This document shows, in pieces, positions 1 through 7,156 of a stretch of DNA of 15,830 nucleotides (within the stretch, counting starts at the first letter, position 1; the number at the start of each line of letters is the position of its first letter). The stretch comes from an uncultured Oscillibacter sp. Its GTDB lineage: Bacteria > Bacillota > Clostridia > Oscillospirales > Oscillospiraceae. The notes under the pieces were generated by a model. It made no database searches. It had not been told where the DNA came from and saw only the letters and a program-made list of their open reading frames with translations. A program made the translations under genes and the position numbers. The DNA is taken from assembly GCF_910587525.1 (NCBI RefSeq), contig NZ_CAJULS010000047.1, positions 1 through 15,830 on the forward strand, given 5' to 3'.

Positions 1-120
1 ATCTGTCTGCGGCACAACCTCACGGACCGGGGCGGGGTGATGGAGATCCGCTACTCCATCGCCGTGGAGCACACGGTGACGGGGCGGAACTGCTTCAAGA
101 TCCGCGTCCGGCGGCGGTAG
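1..120 (+). CDS. C-terminal end of a DUF1934 (YwiB-like) protein, partial
   Basis: An open frame runs from the first base to a TAG at 118-120 and encodes the last 39 residues of a protein whose start lies left of the window. The visible end alternates hydrophobic and polar residues (MEIRYSIAVEH, then NCFKIRVRRR), as expected for the last strands of a small beta-barrel. DUF1934/YwiB proteins end this way, and such a gene commonly sits beside argS in Firmicutes. The gap to argS is only 44 bases with no terminator, so the two are probably co-transcribed. The function of the family is not well defined. The assignment rests on a short C-terminal fragment plus gene order. Confidence 0.5.
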   Translation: MCLRHNLTDRGGVMEIRYSIAVEHTVTGRNCFKIRVRRR

Positions 121-164
121 GCGGACAGTATAAAAACCATACCAATGAAAGAGGTATATCCAAT

Positions 165-1910
165 ATGATTAACATGATTCAAAACGCGAAAGACCAGGCG
201 GCGGCGCTGGCGATGTCCGCCTATCAGGCGGCGGTGGCGGACGGGACGCTGCCCCAGGCGGAGGTAAAGACCGCTCCGGTGGAGATTCCCAAGGACGCCG
301 CCAACGGCGATTTCACCACCACCTTCGCCCTGGCGGCTGCCAAGGCGCTGCACAAGGGGCCCCGGGACATCGCGCAGGCCCTGCTGGACCACATGGACTT
401 GACGGGCACGTACTTCGCCTCCGCCGAGATTGCCGGCCCGGGTTTTTTGAATTTTCGTCTCAATGACGGCTGGTATGAGGGCATCTGCGCCGCCGTGGAG
501 AGCGAGGGGCCGGACTACGGCACCAACGACAGCCTGAAAGGGCAGAAGATTATGGTGGAGTTCGTCTCCGCCAATCCCACCGGCCCCATGCACATGGGCA
601 ACGCCCGGGGCGGCGTGCTGGGGGACACCCTGGCCTCCGTGCTCTCCGCCTGCGGGGCGGAGGTCAGCCGGGAGTTCTACGTCAACGACGCCGGACACCA
701 GATCGACAAGTTCGCCCACTCCATCGAGGCCCGGTATCTCCAGATCATCCGGGGGGAGGACGCGGTGCCCTTCCCGGAGGACGGCTATCAGGGGGACGAC
801 ATTAAAGACCTGGCCCGGGCGTACTATGAGCAAAACGGGAACAAGCTGGCCCAGGCCCCGGAGGCGGAGCGGCAGGAGACCCTGGCCCAATATGGCCTCT
901 CCGTGAACCTGCCCAAGATGAAAAGCGACCTGCGGCGGTACAAGATCGAGTACGACAACTGGTTCTACGAGTCCACCCTCCACGACAGCGGCTATGTGGC
1001 GGAGACTGTGAAGCTGCTGGCGGAGCGGGGCTATACCTATGAAAAAGAGGGGGCCCTGTGGCTGAAAACCGCGGACATCATCCGGGAGAACCTGCTGAAA
1101 GCGGGGAAAAAGGAAAAGGACGTGGAGAAGCTGGATTTGAAGGACGACGTGCTCCGCCGGGCCAACGGGTTCTACACCTACTTCGCCGCCGACATCGCCT
1201 ACCACCGCAACAAGTTCGCCGTCCGGGGCTTTGACCGGGTGATCAACATCTGGGGCGCGGACCACCACGGCCACGTGGCCCGGCTGAAAGGCTCGCTGGA
1301 CGCCCTGGGCCTGGGCGGCACGGAGAAGCTGGATATCGTGCTGATGCAGCTGGTGAAGCTGCTGCGGGACGGCGATGTGGTGCGCATGAGCAAGCGCACC
1401 GGCAAGGCCATCAGCCTCTCCGACCTGCTGGACGAGATCCCTGTGGATGCCGCCCGGTGGTTCTTCAACGCCAAGCCGGACACCCAGATGGAGTTCGATC
1501 TGGGCCTTGCCGTGCGGGAGGATTCCGAGAACCCCATCTACTACGTGGAGTACGCCCACGCCCGCATCTGCTCGCTGCTGCGGGCAATGAAGGAGGAGGG
1601 CGTGACGGTTCCCGCCCAGCGGGACGTGGACATGTCCCTGCTGACGGGGGAGACGGAGAAGGCTCTGATGAAGCAGATGGCCCAGTTCTGCGAGGAGATC
1701 AAGCTCTCCGCCCGGAGCTATGACCCCAGCCACATCAACCGCTGTCTTCAGGAGCTGGCGGGGTGTTTCCACCGGTTCTACACCGCCTGCCGGATCAAAG
1801 GAGAGGCGCCGGAGGTCCAGGCGGCCCGGCTGAAGCTGGCGGACGACGCCCGTATTGTGCTGCGGAACGGCTTGCTGCTCATCGGCGTAGAAGCCCCCGA
1901 AAAGATGTAA
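165..1910 (+). CDS. argS: Arginyl-tRNA synthetase
   Basis: This class I aminoacyl-tRNA synthetase charges tRNA-Arg with arginine in the cytoplasm. The 581 residues are full length for the bacterial enzyme. An N-terminal tRNA-recognition region (about 1-110) precedes the catalytic Rossmann fold. The HIGH-type signature is HMGN at residues 143-146 within SANPTGPMHMGNARG, WGADHHGH follows near residue 364, and the KMSKS-type loop is MSKRTGK from residue 408. The DALR-type anticodon-binding helical domain fills the end (about 450-581), with YVEYAHARICSL at its start. The ATG at 165 is preceded by AAAGAGG at 148-154. It follows the DUF1934 gene by 44 bases and ends just before a strong hairpin terminator. 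Nothing is broken or unusual. Confidence 0.97.
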   Translation: MINMIQNAKDQAAALAMSAYQAAVADGTLPQAEVKTAPVEIPKDAANGDFTTTFALAAAKALHKGPRDIAQALLDHMDLTGTYFASAEIAGPGFLNFRLNDGWYEGICAAVESEGPDYGTNDSLKGQKIMVEFVSANPTGPMHMGNARGGVLGDTLASVLSACGAEVSREFYVNDAGHQIDKFAHSIEARYLQIIRGEDAVPFPEDGYQGDDIKDLARAYYEQNGNKLAQAPEAERQETLAQYGLSVNLPKMKSDLRRYKIEYDNWFYESTLHDSGYVAETVKLLAERGYTYEKEGALWLKTADIIRENLLKAGKKEKDVEKLDLKDDVLRRANGFYTYFAADIAYHRNKFAVRGFDRVINIWGADHHGHVARLKGSLDALGLGGTEKLDIVLMQLVKLLRDGDVVRMSKRTGKAISLSDLLDEIPVDAARWFFNAKPDTQMEFDLGLAVREDSENPIYYVEYAHARICSLLRAMKEEGVTVPAQRDVDMSLLTGETEKALMKQMAQFCEEIKLSARSYDPSHINRCLQELAGCFHRFYTACRIKGEAPEVQAARLKLADDARIVLRNGLLLIGVEAPEKM

Positions 1911-2001
1911 CAGCAGCTCAAAGTTTTCGTCCGCCTTTTTCACAAGGCGGCGGGGTGCAGGGCCCCTGCGGAGCCGCCGCAAGCGCGGCTTAGGAAGGTA
2001 A
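1911..2001. other. GC-rich spacer after argS with small hairpins
   Basis: Non-coding stretch between the argS stop and its terminator. It holds several short inverted repeats, for example CGCCTT and AAGGCG around a six-base loop, a near-palindrome GCAGGGCCCCTGC, and GCCGC paired with GCGGC just before the main terminator. No gene with a ribosome binding site is visible. It may be a degraded repeat of a kind scattered in related genomes, which cannot be tested from one window. Confidence 0.4.
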
Positions 2002-2047
2002 GCAAAAGACGCTTTCCCCGCCCCAGGGCGGGGAAAGCGTCTTTTGC
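2002..2047. terminator. Perfect 22-bp hairpin terminator, probably bidirectional
   Basis: The left arm 2002-2023 and right arm 2026-2047 are perfect reverse complements (22 bp) with only CA between them; in RNA the top pairs would open to make a usable loop. The stem begins with an A run and ends CTTTTGC, so it offers a short U tract on both strands. It lies 92 bases past the argS stop and is best read as the end of the DUF1934-argS transcript. Confidence 0.85.
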
Positions 2048-2081
2048 GGGCGGACAGAACGGTCAAAACAGAACAACCGCC

Positions 2082-2208
2082 TAGAGCAATTCCCCAAAAT
2101 ACTGAGAAAAGCTCAGCGGTTCGGGAAACGCACAGCCGCGTTCTCCGCCTTGCTCTGCATTCCCCGTTCCCGCTTCCTTTTTTCTCATGATTTCTGGGAA
2201 CTGCTCTA
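2082..2208. mobile_element. MITE-like element, copy 1 (127 bp)
   Basis: The element begins TAGAGCAATTCCC and ends in GGGAACTGCTCTA. The first 29 bases match the reverse complement of the last 29 at 24 positions, so it has long imperfect terminal inverted repeats and no coding capacity. A second copy with the same ends is at 7918-8076. Both copies are bounded by TA on each side, which would fit a TA target duplication as used by the IS630/Tc1-mariner transposase superfamily; that link is inference, as no transposase is in the window. Copy 1 lies between the argS terminator and azlC, ending 40 bases before the azlC start. Confidence 0.75.
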
Positions 2209-2248
2209 AACGTCAAAAACAGAACATCTCACATTTTCAGGAGCCATC

Positions 2249-2944
2249 ATGAAAAACCTCACTCCCCGCCGTGCCGCTCTGCGGGCGGCCTTCCCGGCCA
2301 CAATCCCCGTGATGACGGGCTTTCTCTGTCTGGGGCTGGCCTATGGCGTACTGATGCAGTCCAAAGGATATGGTCCCCTGTGGTCCACACTGATGAGCGC
2401 CGTGGCCTTTGGAGGCAGCATGCAGTTTGTGGCCATCACCCTGCTGACCACCGCCTTCGACCCTTTCCAGGCGTTCCTGCTGTCCATCATGGTCAATGCC
2501 CGGCATATGTTCTATGGGCTGGCTCTGCTGGACCGGTACAAGGGCCTTGGAAAGATTCGGGCTGTTTTGATCTACACCCTGTGCGACGAGACCTTCTCCC
2601 TGGTCTCCTCCCTGGAACCGCCGCCGGAGGCTGACCGGAAGCGGTATTATCTCTACATCTCCCTGCTGGACTATACTTATTGGGTGGCGGGTACTGCCGC
2701 CGGGGGTCTGCTGGGGAATTTCATCACATTTCATACCACGGGCATGGACTTCGCCCTGACGGCGCTGTTTGTGGTGCTGTTTCTGGAGCAGTGGAAAAAA
2801 CGGGAGAACCGCCCCGCCGGGATCATCGGCGTGATCTGTGCCGCCGTCAGCCTGGCGGTATTTGGGGCGGAGAATATGGTGATCCCCGCCATGGTCCTGG
2901 TTTTGCTCTTACTGCTGGGAGGGAGGAAGCGGCTGTGTACCTGA
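2249..2944 (+). CDS. azlC: AzlC-family branched-chain amino acid exporter, large subunit
   Basis: A 231-residue polytopic membrane protein of the AzlC family, which works with the small AzlD subunit to export branched-chain amino acids and their analogues (4-azaleucine in Bacillus). Family landmarks are an early RAAFPATIPVMTGF segment, LAYGVLMQ, the MSAVAFGGSMQFVAI region near residue 50, SIMVNARHMFYGL near residue 85 and LCDETFSL near residue 112. Several hydrophobic segments follow, ending in a leucine-rich helix and a basic tail (GGRKRLCT). The ATG is preceded by AGGAG at 2239-2243. It overlaps azlD by 10 bases, so translation is probably coupled. No clear promoter is seen in the 40 bases between the MITE-like element and the start. 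Confidence 0.92.
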   Translation: MKNLTPRRAALRAAFPATIPVMTGFLCLGLAYGVLMQSKGYGPLWSTLMSAVAFGGSMQFVAITLLTTAFDPFQAFLLSIMVNARHMFYGLALLDRYKGLGKIRAVLIYTLCDETFSLVSSLEPPPEADRKRYYLYISLLDYTYWVAGTAAGGLLGNFITFHTTGMDFALTALFVVLFLEQWKKRENRPAGIIGVICAAVSLAVFGAENMVIPAMVLVLLLLLGGRKRLCT

Positions 2945-3270
2945 CACCGACACAAACACTGGGCATCATCCTGGCGGTGGCCGCCGGGACCCAGCTGACC
3001 CGCTGGCTGCCCTTTCTGCTGTTCCCGGAGGACAGAGAGCCCCCGCGGATGGTGACGGACCTGGGCCGCCTGCTGCCGGCGGCCATGATGGGCCTGCTGG
3101 TGGTCTACTGCCTCAAGGGCGCGGTATGGACAGCCCCGCCCCACGGCGCGCCGGAAGTTCTGGCGGTTTTGGCCGTGGTCCTGCTCTACCGCCGGTGGGG
3201 AAACGTGCTGCTGTCCATCGTCGGGGGAACGGCGCTGTATATGCTGCTGGTACAGGCGGTATTTGTCTGA
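2935..3270 (+). CDS. azlD: AzlD-family branched-chain amino acid transporter small subunit
   Basis: A small hydrophobic protein of 111 residues, the usual AzlD size. The best start is GTG at 2935, which overlaps the azlC stop (TGA at 2942-2944) and is served by GGAGGGAGG at 2918-2926, eight bases upstream. The protein reads VYLTPTQTLGIILAVAAG followed by TQLTRWLPFLLFPE, a typical AzlD opening with an RxLPF-type motif. It then has about three further membrane segments, including LPAAMMGLLVVYCLKG. Together with AzlC it should form the two-part exporter. An open frame extends further upstream inside azlC, but no comparable ribosome binding site supports a longer product. Confidence 0.9.
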   Translation: MYLTPTQTLGIILAVAAGTQLTRWLPFLLFPEDREPPRMVTDLGRLLPAAMMGLLVVYCLKGAVWTAPPHGAPEVLAVLAVVLLYRRWGNVLLSIVGGTALYMLLVQAVFV

Positions 3271-3301
3271 GCCTCAAAAGGCGGGATTATAGTCAGCACA
3301 C

Positions 3302-3330
3302 TTGAAAAGAATCAGAATGATTCTTTTCAA
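3302..3330. repeat. Perfect 13-bp hairpin downstream of azlD
   Basis: Arms 3302-3314 (TTGAAAAGAATCA) and 3318-3330 are exact reverse complements around a GAA loop. There is no T run on either side, so it is not a textbook intrinsic terminator, though it is the first strong structure after azlD. It shares CACTTGAAAA (3299-3308) with the larger palindrome at 3388-3442. Confidence 0.7.
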
Positions 3331-3331
3331 C

Positions 3332-3373
3332 CTGGCGGCAGTAAAACTGCCGCCAGAGCCCGTATAAGCGGGC
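3332..3373. repeat. Two further hairpins in the azlD/DUF4317 gap
   Basis: CTGGCGGCAG (3332-3341) pairs exactly with 3347-3356 around TAAAA. It is followed at once by GCCCG (3358-3362) pairing with CGGGC (3369-3373). These sit between the AT-rich hairpins on either side. Neither is followed by a T run on either strand. Confidence 0.65.
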
Positions 3374-3387
3374 GTGTGTTTGACTTC

Positions 3388-3442
3388 ATAGTTGAAGCAC
3401 TTGAAAATCCGCAACTTGCGGATTTTCAAGTGCTTCAACTAT
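3388..3442. repeat. Perfect 27-bp inverted repeat between convergent genes
   Basis: Bases 3388-3414 and 3416-3442 are exact reverse complements separated by a single C, giving a 55-base near-perfect palindrome with CGCAAC at its centre. It lies 16 bases past the stop of the minus-strand DUF4317 gene and about 118 bases past the azlD stop, so it could terminate or protect the 3' ends of both transcripts. Its length and perfection exceed an ordinary terminator, and no T run follows on either strand. Confidence 0.8.
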
Positions 3443-3457
3443 ACTGCGCAGGGAGTT

Positions 3458-4603
3458 TCACTGTTCTTGCTCTGCCGCGAACCGAACGGGAAGTCCATTG
3501 ATCTCCATATCCTCCTCAGCGGGAATCAAAATGTACTTCCTGCCGTCGATAACCCTGGTTTCCACCAGATAACTGCACTCCGGGTCCACGGACACGGTGG
3601 CCAGGGAGGTTCGGAGCTGGAACTTTCCGGCGTCGATCAGATTGGCGGGGCTCAGGGCCGTGTTTTCACCGAACTTCTCATCGTAGTTTTCCCGGAATGC
3701 GTCCACCCGCTCCTCCGAAACGCCGCAGTCCTGGAGAATGGTGCCGATGTCCCCTGCGGTTACGGCCAGCGGCTCCGGGTCCCTGGTCTCCTTGTGCCGG
3801 ACAATACGCTCTGCCAGCCGCTCGTGGACTGTCCGGGCTACGTCCACGCTGCACACTTCCTCCAGCGCCTGAGACAGCGCCTCCTGAAACGCCTCCCGCT
3901 GTTCCCCGGAGGACATGGGCGGTTCCGTATGAAACACCGCGTCGATAAACTCCTGGTGGAGCTCGTCCGGCTTGCGGGAGTAGAACAGAGCGTTGTAGAT
4001 GTTGGCTGACCGGTTGTCAAAGGCCGGGAACAAAAACCCGAGCTCCGGAGGGGATACCACCTGTCCGGCGGTGTAGTGAAATTCGTTATCGCCGGGGAAA
4101 TAGCCCAGAGCTGCCCTGCCAGCCTTGACCGGGCAGACACAGCAGAGAAAATAGGTGAACACCTCGTCGGAGGCGTCAGGCTGGAGTTCGTCGTCTTTGC
4201 TCCGGTGGGGGATGTCATATGCGTCGCAGGCCATCAGGATGAGATAGTTCTCGCCGTTCATATCCAGGCTGTCAATCACCTTTTGATAAAAGGCGTTTCG
4301 GATCTGGCGGTCCTTCAGCCCGCTGGAGCGCAGGTCGGAGAGGAGGCGGTGTTCCTCACTGTCCGCCACCTGCCGGGTGGAAAATACAATGTCGATCAAA
4401 TTTTTGCCCAGGGTCCCGGACAGGGTCTTTTTCAAAAGCTCCAGATATGTTTCCGCCTCCTCCTGGGTCATGAGGCCCAAAGACTCCTCCAAGTCGGAGA
4501 CGATCTGCCTGCCGCTGTTGACAAAGCAGCCGTAGATTCGGCCGGCGGCGCTCTTTTCCGGCCGCCAGCGGCGGCGCAGTTCACTGACTTCTCTCTGGTT
4601 CAT
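3458..4603 (-). CDS. DUF4317 domain-containing protein
   Basis: A 381-residue soluble protein that matches the pattern I know for DUF4317, a family largely confined to Clostridia with no established function. The opening MNQREVSELRRRW, the following GCFVNSGRQIV, the KTLSGTLGKNLIDI segment (near residue 83), a YLILMACDAYDIP segment (near residue 120), ASDEVFTYFLCCVCPV and LGFLFPAFDNRSANIYNAL appear in the family order. No signal peptide or membrane helix is seen. AGTGAGG, about eight bases before the ATG, supports the start. It is a single gene that converges on azlCD and is followed by the large palindrome. No convincing promoter was found in the 169-base gap upstream. Confidence 0.88.
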   Translation of the reverse strand: MNQREVSELRRRWRPEKSAAGRIYGCFVNSGRQIVSDLEESLGLMTQEEAETYLELLKKTLSGTLGKNLIDIVFSTRQVADSEEHRLLSDLRSSGLKDRQIRNAFYQKVIDSLDMNGENYLILMACDAYDIPHRSKDDELQPDASDEVFTYFLCCVCPVKAGRAALGYFPGDNEFHYTAGQVVSPPELGFLFPAFDNRSANIYNALFYSRKPDELHQEFIDAVFHTEPPMSSGEQREAFQEALSQALEEVCSVDVARTVHERLAERIVRHKETRDPEPLAVTAGDIGTILQDCGVSEERVDAFRENYDEKFGENTALSPANLIDAGKFQLRTSLATVSVDPECSYLVETRVIDGRKYILIPAEEDMEINGLPVRFAAEQEQ

Positions 4604-4728
4604 GGATTACCTCACTGTTCTTTTTGTTTGTTCTGCCGCCACCGCGGCCTTTTGGAGCCTGTGGCGGTTTCCGCGTTTGTGACGATACTGCCTTGATTGC
4701 TTCCAATCACGTATTTTACAGAGGAACG

Positions 4729-4754
4729 GGCCGGACCGCCGCGGCGGTCCGGCC
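4729..4754. terminator. 26-base perfect palindrome, probable terminator of the aminotransferase operon
   Basis: GGCCGGACCGCCG (4729-4741) is immediately followed by its reverse complement (4742-4754), with the outer bases AGGA and TCCT adding further partial pairing. It lies 19 bases past the stop of the minus-strand aminotransferase gene, the expected place for a terminator. The minus strand then reads CGTTCCTCTG, so the U tract is poor and efficiency is uncertain. Confidence 0.55.
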
Positions 4755-4772
4755 TCCTGCGTGCAGATTGAT

Positions 4773-6023
4773 TTACTGTGGGTGGCGGTCCCGGAGTACG
4801 GCAAAGGCCTCGTCCGCCGCGGCAACGGTCTGGGCGATGTCCTCATCGGACAGGGCATAGTTCAGGAAGTGATTGTGGTGCGTTGTGAAGAATACGCCCC
4901 GCTTCACGCACTCGGCGATCCACTCCTGATGGAGCATCAGGCTGGGGTCGTCCGCAAGCCGCAGGTAAAAGAGGCTGGGCATACCGGAGACATGCAGGTC
5001 AAAGCCGTATTTCTCCCCCGCGGCCCGGAGGCCCGCGCCCAGCTTCCGGCCCTTCTCGTCCAGGAGCTTTGGCAGATCCAGCCGTTTCATCTTCTCGATG
5101 CAGGCGATGCCGGCGGCGAAGGGGACTGCGGAGAGCCAGTAGCTGCCGGTGTAGCTGATGCCGGAGACGGTGCCCTTCAAAAACTCTCTGCCGCAGAGGG
5201 CGGAGACGTTGTAGCCGTTGGCCAGGGCTTTGCAGAAGCAGATCAGATCCGCCTTGAAGCCGAAGAAGTGGTCGCTGCCCTGGAGATCCAGCCGGAACCC
5301 GGCCCGCACATCGTCGATAATCAGCAGGCTGCCGTTGTCATCGCAGAGCTTGCGGACCCTCTGCCAGAAGCCCTCGGCAGGCAGTTCATTATCCGCAAAG
5401 TTTCCGTGCATGTATGGCTGGCTGATGACGGCGGCGATTTCGCCCTTGTAGCGGTCGAACAGTTCTCCCAGGGCGTCGGCGTCGTTCCAGTCCGCATAGA
5501 GGTTGTGCATCACATCCTCTTCCAGGATGCCGGAGTAGTCCTTCTTTTGGGCCCATGCGTCCACGCCGTGGTAATAACCTTTGAAAAAGACGATTTTCTT
5601 CCGGCGGGTGTGAGCCCGGGCGGTCATAATGGCCAGGGTAGTCACGTCGCCGCCGTTTTTGGCAAAGAAGGCCCAGTCCGCGCTGGCCACGGTATCCACC
5701 AGCAGCTCGGCAAACTCGATCATCTTGGTGGAGGGAACCGTCACGCAGTCCTCCAGCTCCCGCTGCGCCGCCGCCGCGGCGTCCACATCCGGGTCGCCGT
5801 AGCCCAGAATGTTGGGGCCGTAGCCGCACATATAGTCGATCATGCGGTTGCCGTCCAGGTCCCAGAAATAGGTCCCTTTGGCCCGCTGGGAGAACAGGGG
5901 CCAGGCCTCCACAGGTGTGTAGCAGCCCTCGGCGGGGCCCTGGTGGCCGTAGATGCCGGAGGGAATTACTTTACAGGCCCGGAGATAGGCCTCCCGGCTT
6001 TTGGAATAGTCGTTGATGTTCAT
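4773..6023 (-). CDS. Class-III PLP-dependent aminotransferase, glutamate-1-semialdehyde aminomutase-like
   Basis: A 416-residue fold-type I PLP enzyme resembling glutamate-1-semialdehyde 2,1-aminomutase. Landmarks are FWDLDGNRMIDYMCGYGPN near residue 53, GYYHGVDAW for the aromatic residue stacking on PLP, IIDDVRAGFR with Asp237 as the pyridine-nitrogen partner, and CKALANGYNVSAL with Lys265 as the Schiff-base lysine. The usual phosphate-site motif (NSGTEA in the aminomutase) is replaced by NGGDVT. There are no haem-pathway genes nearby, so a role in tetrapyrrole synthesis is not supported and the substrate is unknown. AAGGAGG stands eight bases before the ATG. It follows the SCP2-like gene by 13 bases and is clearly in its operon. 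Confidence 0.85.
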   Translation of the reverse strand: MNINDYSKSREAYLRACKVIPSGIYGHQGPAEGCYTPVEAWPLFSQRAKGTYFWDLDGNRMIDYMCGYGPNILGYGDPDVDAAAAAQRELEDCVTVPSTKMIEFAELLVDTVASADWAFFAKNGGDVTTLAIMTARAHTRRKKIVFFKGYYHGVDAWAQKKDYSGILEEDVMHNLYADWNDADALGELFDRYKGEIAAVISQPYMHGNFADNELPAEGFWQRVRKLCDDNGSLLIIDDVRAGFRLDLQGSDHFFGFKADLICFCKALANGYNVSALCGREFLKGTVSGISYTGSYWLSAVPFAAGIACIEKMKRLDLPKLLDEKGRKLGAGLRAAGEKYGFDLHVSGMPSLFYLRLADDPSLMLHQEWIAECVKRGVFFTTHHNHFLNYALSDEDIAQTVAAADEAFAVLRDRHPQ

Positions 6024-6036
6024 TGTTCGTCCCTCC

Positions 6037-6792
6037 TTACGCGAGATAGACCGCTACCCGGTCTAAAATACGGTTGATGTTGTCAATCTGGGAGATCATG
6101 CCGCCAATGCGGACCTGTCCCAACCCCACAGCGGCGATGGCGTTGATGACACCATCAAAGAGATCCCGGGCCACGTGCATATCCTGAAACTCCATGTAGG
6201 ACAAAAACTCCTCCGGGGCGCGGTGGACTGCGAGCAGCTTGTGATTCCGGCAGCACAGCGCCGCGCCGGGGCCGTTTTGAATGGAGAGCTTGGCCGTACC
6301 GTCCACAATGCCGGCGGCGGAGCACTGTCCAATGGGATCTTCGTTTGCGATCTGGGCGGCGGCTTCGGCGATGACGTGGAACATCAGCGTAGTGGAGATC
6401 CGGAAGAACTCCGGATCGTCCAGGGCGCCGGGAGCGGGCCGCAGGAATGTGGTCAGCCGGTCCGTCAGCTTTGTAAAGGGCCCTGTGAGGAAGCCCGCCT
6501 TGGTGATTCCCTTGGTGGGGATGGGGGTTACGGTTCCGTCGATGAGGCCGTTGAACTTCTTACAGGAAGAGAAGGGAAGCTTCACCTGACAGCGATCTGT
6601 GCCGGGGACCATGCGGCACCGGCCGCTGCCAAAGAAGAGCGTGGCAGAGGGGCCGCCTTTTACGGCAAAGCCGACAGAGACGTTGGCGTTTTCGATCAGC
6701 TGAGCGGACTTCCTGTCCAGGTCGCAGAGATAGGGCAGAGCCCCCAGGATTGCGAAAAGATTGATGTATGCCAGGGTCTTTTCGTCTTTCAT
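6037..6792 (-). CDS. Putative tandem SCP2-like (sterol carrier/lipid-binding fold) protein
   Basis: A 251-residue soluble protein. The ATG at 6792 is chosen because GGGGAGGAA lies just upstream and because the promoter at 6842-6870 would start transcription downstream of any earlier start codon. Residues about 36-117 and 164-250 read like two copies of one module. Each has a strand ending in (G/N)GP(S/G)A(T/A)L, a later F(S/Q)..K/V..(L)(I/F)DG segment, then a glycine-rich turn and a C-terminal helix (LTDRLTTFL; INRILDRVAVYL). This layout recalls SCP2 sterol-binding domains, which hold hydrophobic ligands. No signal peptide is seen; the N-terminal 20 residues are hydrophobic but look like a helix of the fold. 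It is the first gene of an operon with the aminotransferase. The family call is by pattern only. Confidence 0.5.
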   Translation of the reverse strand: MKDEKTLAYINLFAILGALPYLCDLDRKSAQLIENANVSVGFAVKGGPSATLFFGSGRCRMVPGTDRCQVKLPFSSCKKFNGLIDGTVTPIPTKGITKAGFLTGPFTKLTDRLTTFLRPAPGALDDPEFFRISTTLMFHVIAEAAAQIANEDPIGQCSAAGIVDGTAKLSIQNGPGAALCCRNHKLLAVHRAPEEFLSYMEFQDMHVARDLFDGVINAIAAVGLGQVRIGGMISQIDNINRILDRVAVYLA

Positions 6793-6841
6793 AAATAGTT
6801 CCTCCCCTGAATCGCCGCTTCCGGCGGAATTGAATAGAATA

Positions 6842-6870
6842 ATCATACCATGACACCGCCTTTCATGCAA
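6842..6870 (-). promoter_or_regulatory. Sigma-A type promoter with extended -10 for the SCP2-like/aminotransferase operon
   Basis: Read on the minus strand, TTGCAT (6870-6865) is followed by exactly 17 bases and TATGAT (6847-6842), with TG one base before the -10 box. Transcription would begin near 6835, leaving a leader of about 43 bases before the ATG at 6792. Confidence 0.8.
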
Positions 6871-7024
6871 GCATTCCCTTTTCCACATTTCCGCCTGAGA
6901 CGTTCTCTTAAAAAAAATAGTACAGCTTGTCCTGCTTCATAGTGCCGGAACACCCGGTTTATCCCTGATGCGCGAAGGAGTTTTCAGTCCATACATTGAA
7001 AAATCAGATCCTGAGATTCCGGAA

Positions 7025-7074
7025 AAGTCCAGACGCCGCGGGCAGAGAATCTGCGGTGTCCGGACTTGTTTTTT
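7025..7074 (+). terminator. Intrinsic terminator with no assigned gene upstream
   Basis: AAGTCCAGACGCCGC (7025-7039) pairs with GCGGTGTCCGGACTT (7053-7067), with one A-C mismatch and one G-T wobble. An inner GCAGA/TCTGC stem extends it, and TTTTTT lies at 7069-7074. This is a good plus-strand intrinsic terminator, yet the nearest gene on its left is on the opposite strand. Confidence 0.75.
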
Positions 7075-7156
7075 GAATAAAATGCGGCCTTTCGATGAGA
7101 CATGCAAGACAACGCCGCTGAGTGTCATAGGAGCATAGCAGGGAAGAAAGATGTAT

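Noticed and set aside
51..2216. A 721-codon open frame on the minus strand opposite argS
   Set aside because: It is antisense to a clear argS gene, has no ribosome binding site, low-complexity histidine/leucine/glycine-rich sequence, and runs through the terminator and MITE copy 1. It is a by-product of GC-rich codon use.
4761..6077. A 438-codon plus-strand open frame opposite the aminotransferase gene
   Set aside because: It is antisense to an enzyme with intact catalytic motifs and has no plausible ribosome binding site or protein family features.
6793..6888. An N-terminal extension of the SCP2-like gene to upstream starts
   Set aside because: The -10/-35 promoter elements lie at 6842-6870, inside this extension, and the good ribosome binding site is just before 6792.
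6968..7138. A 56-residue plus-strand open frame in the long intergenic gap
   Set aside because: It has no proper ribosome binding site, its translation is unremarkable, and an intrinsic terminator with a T6 run lies within it.
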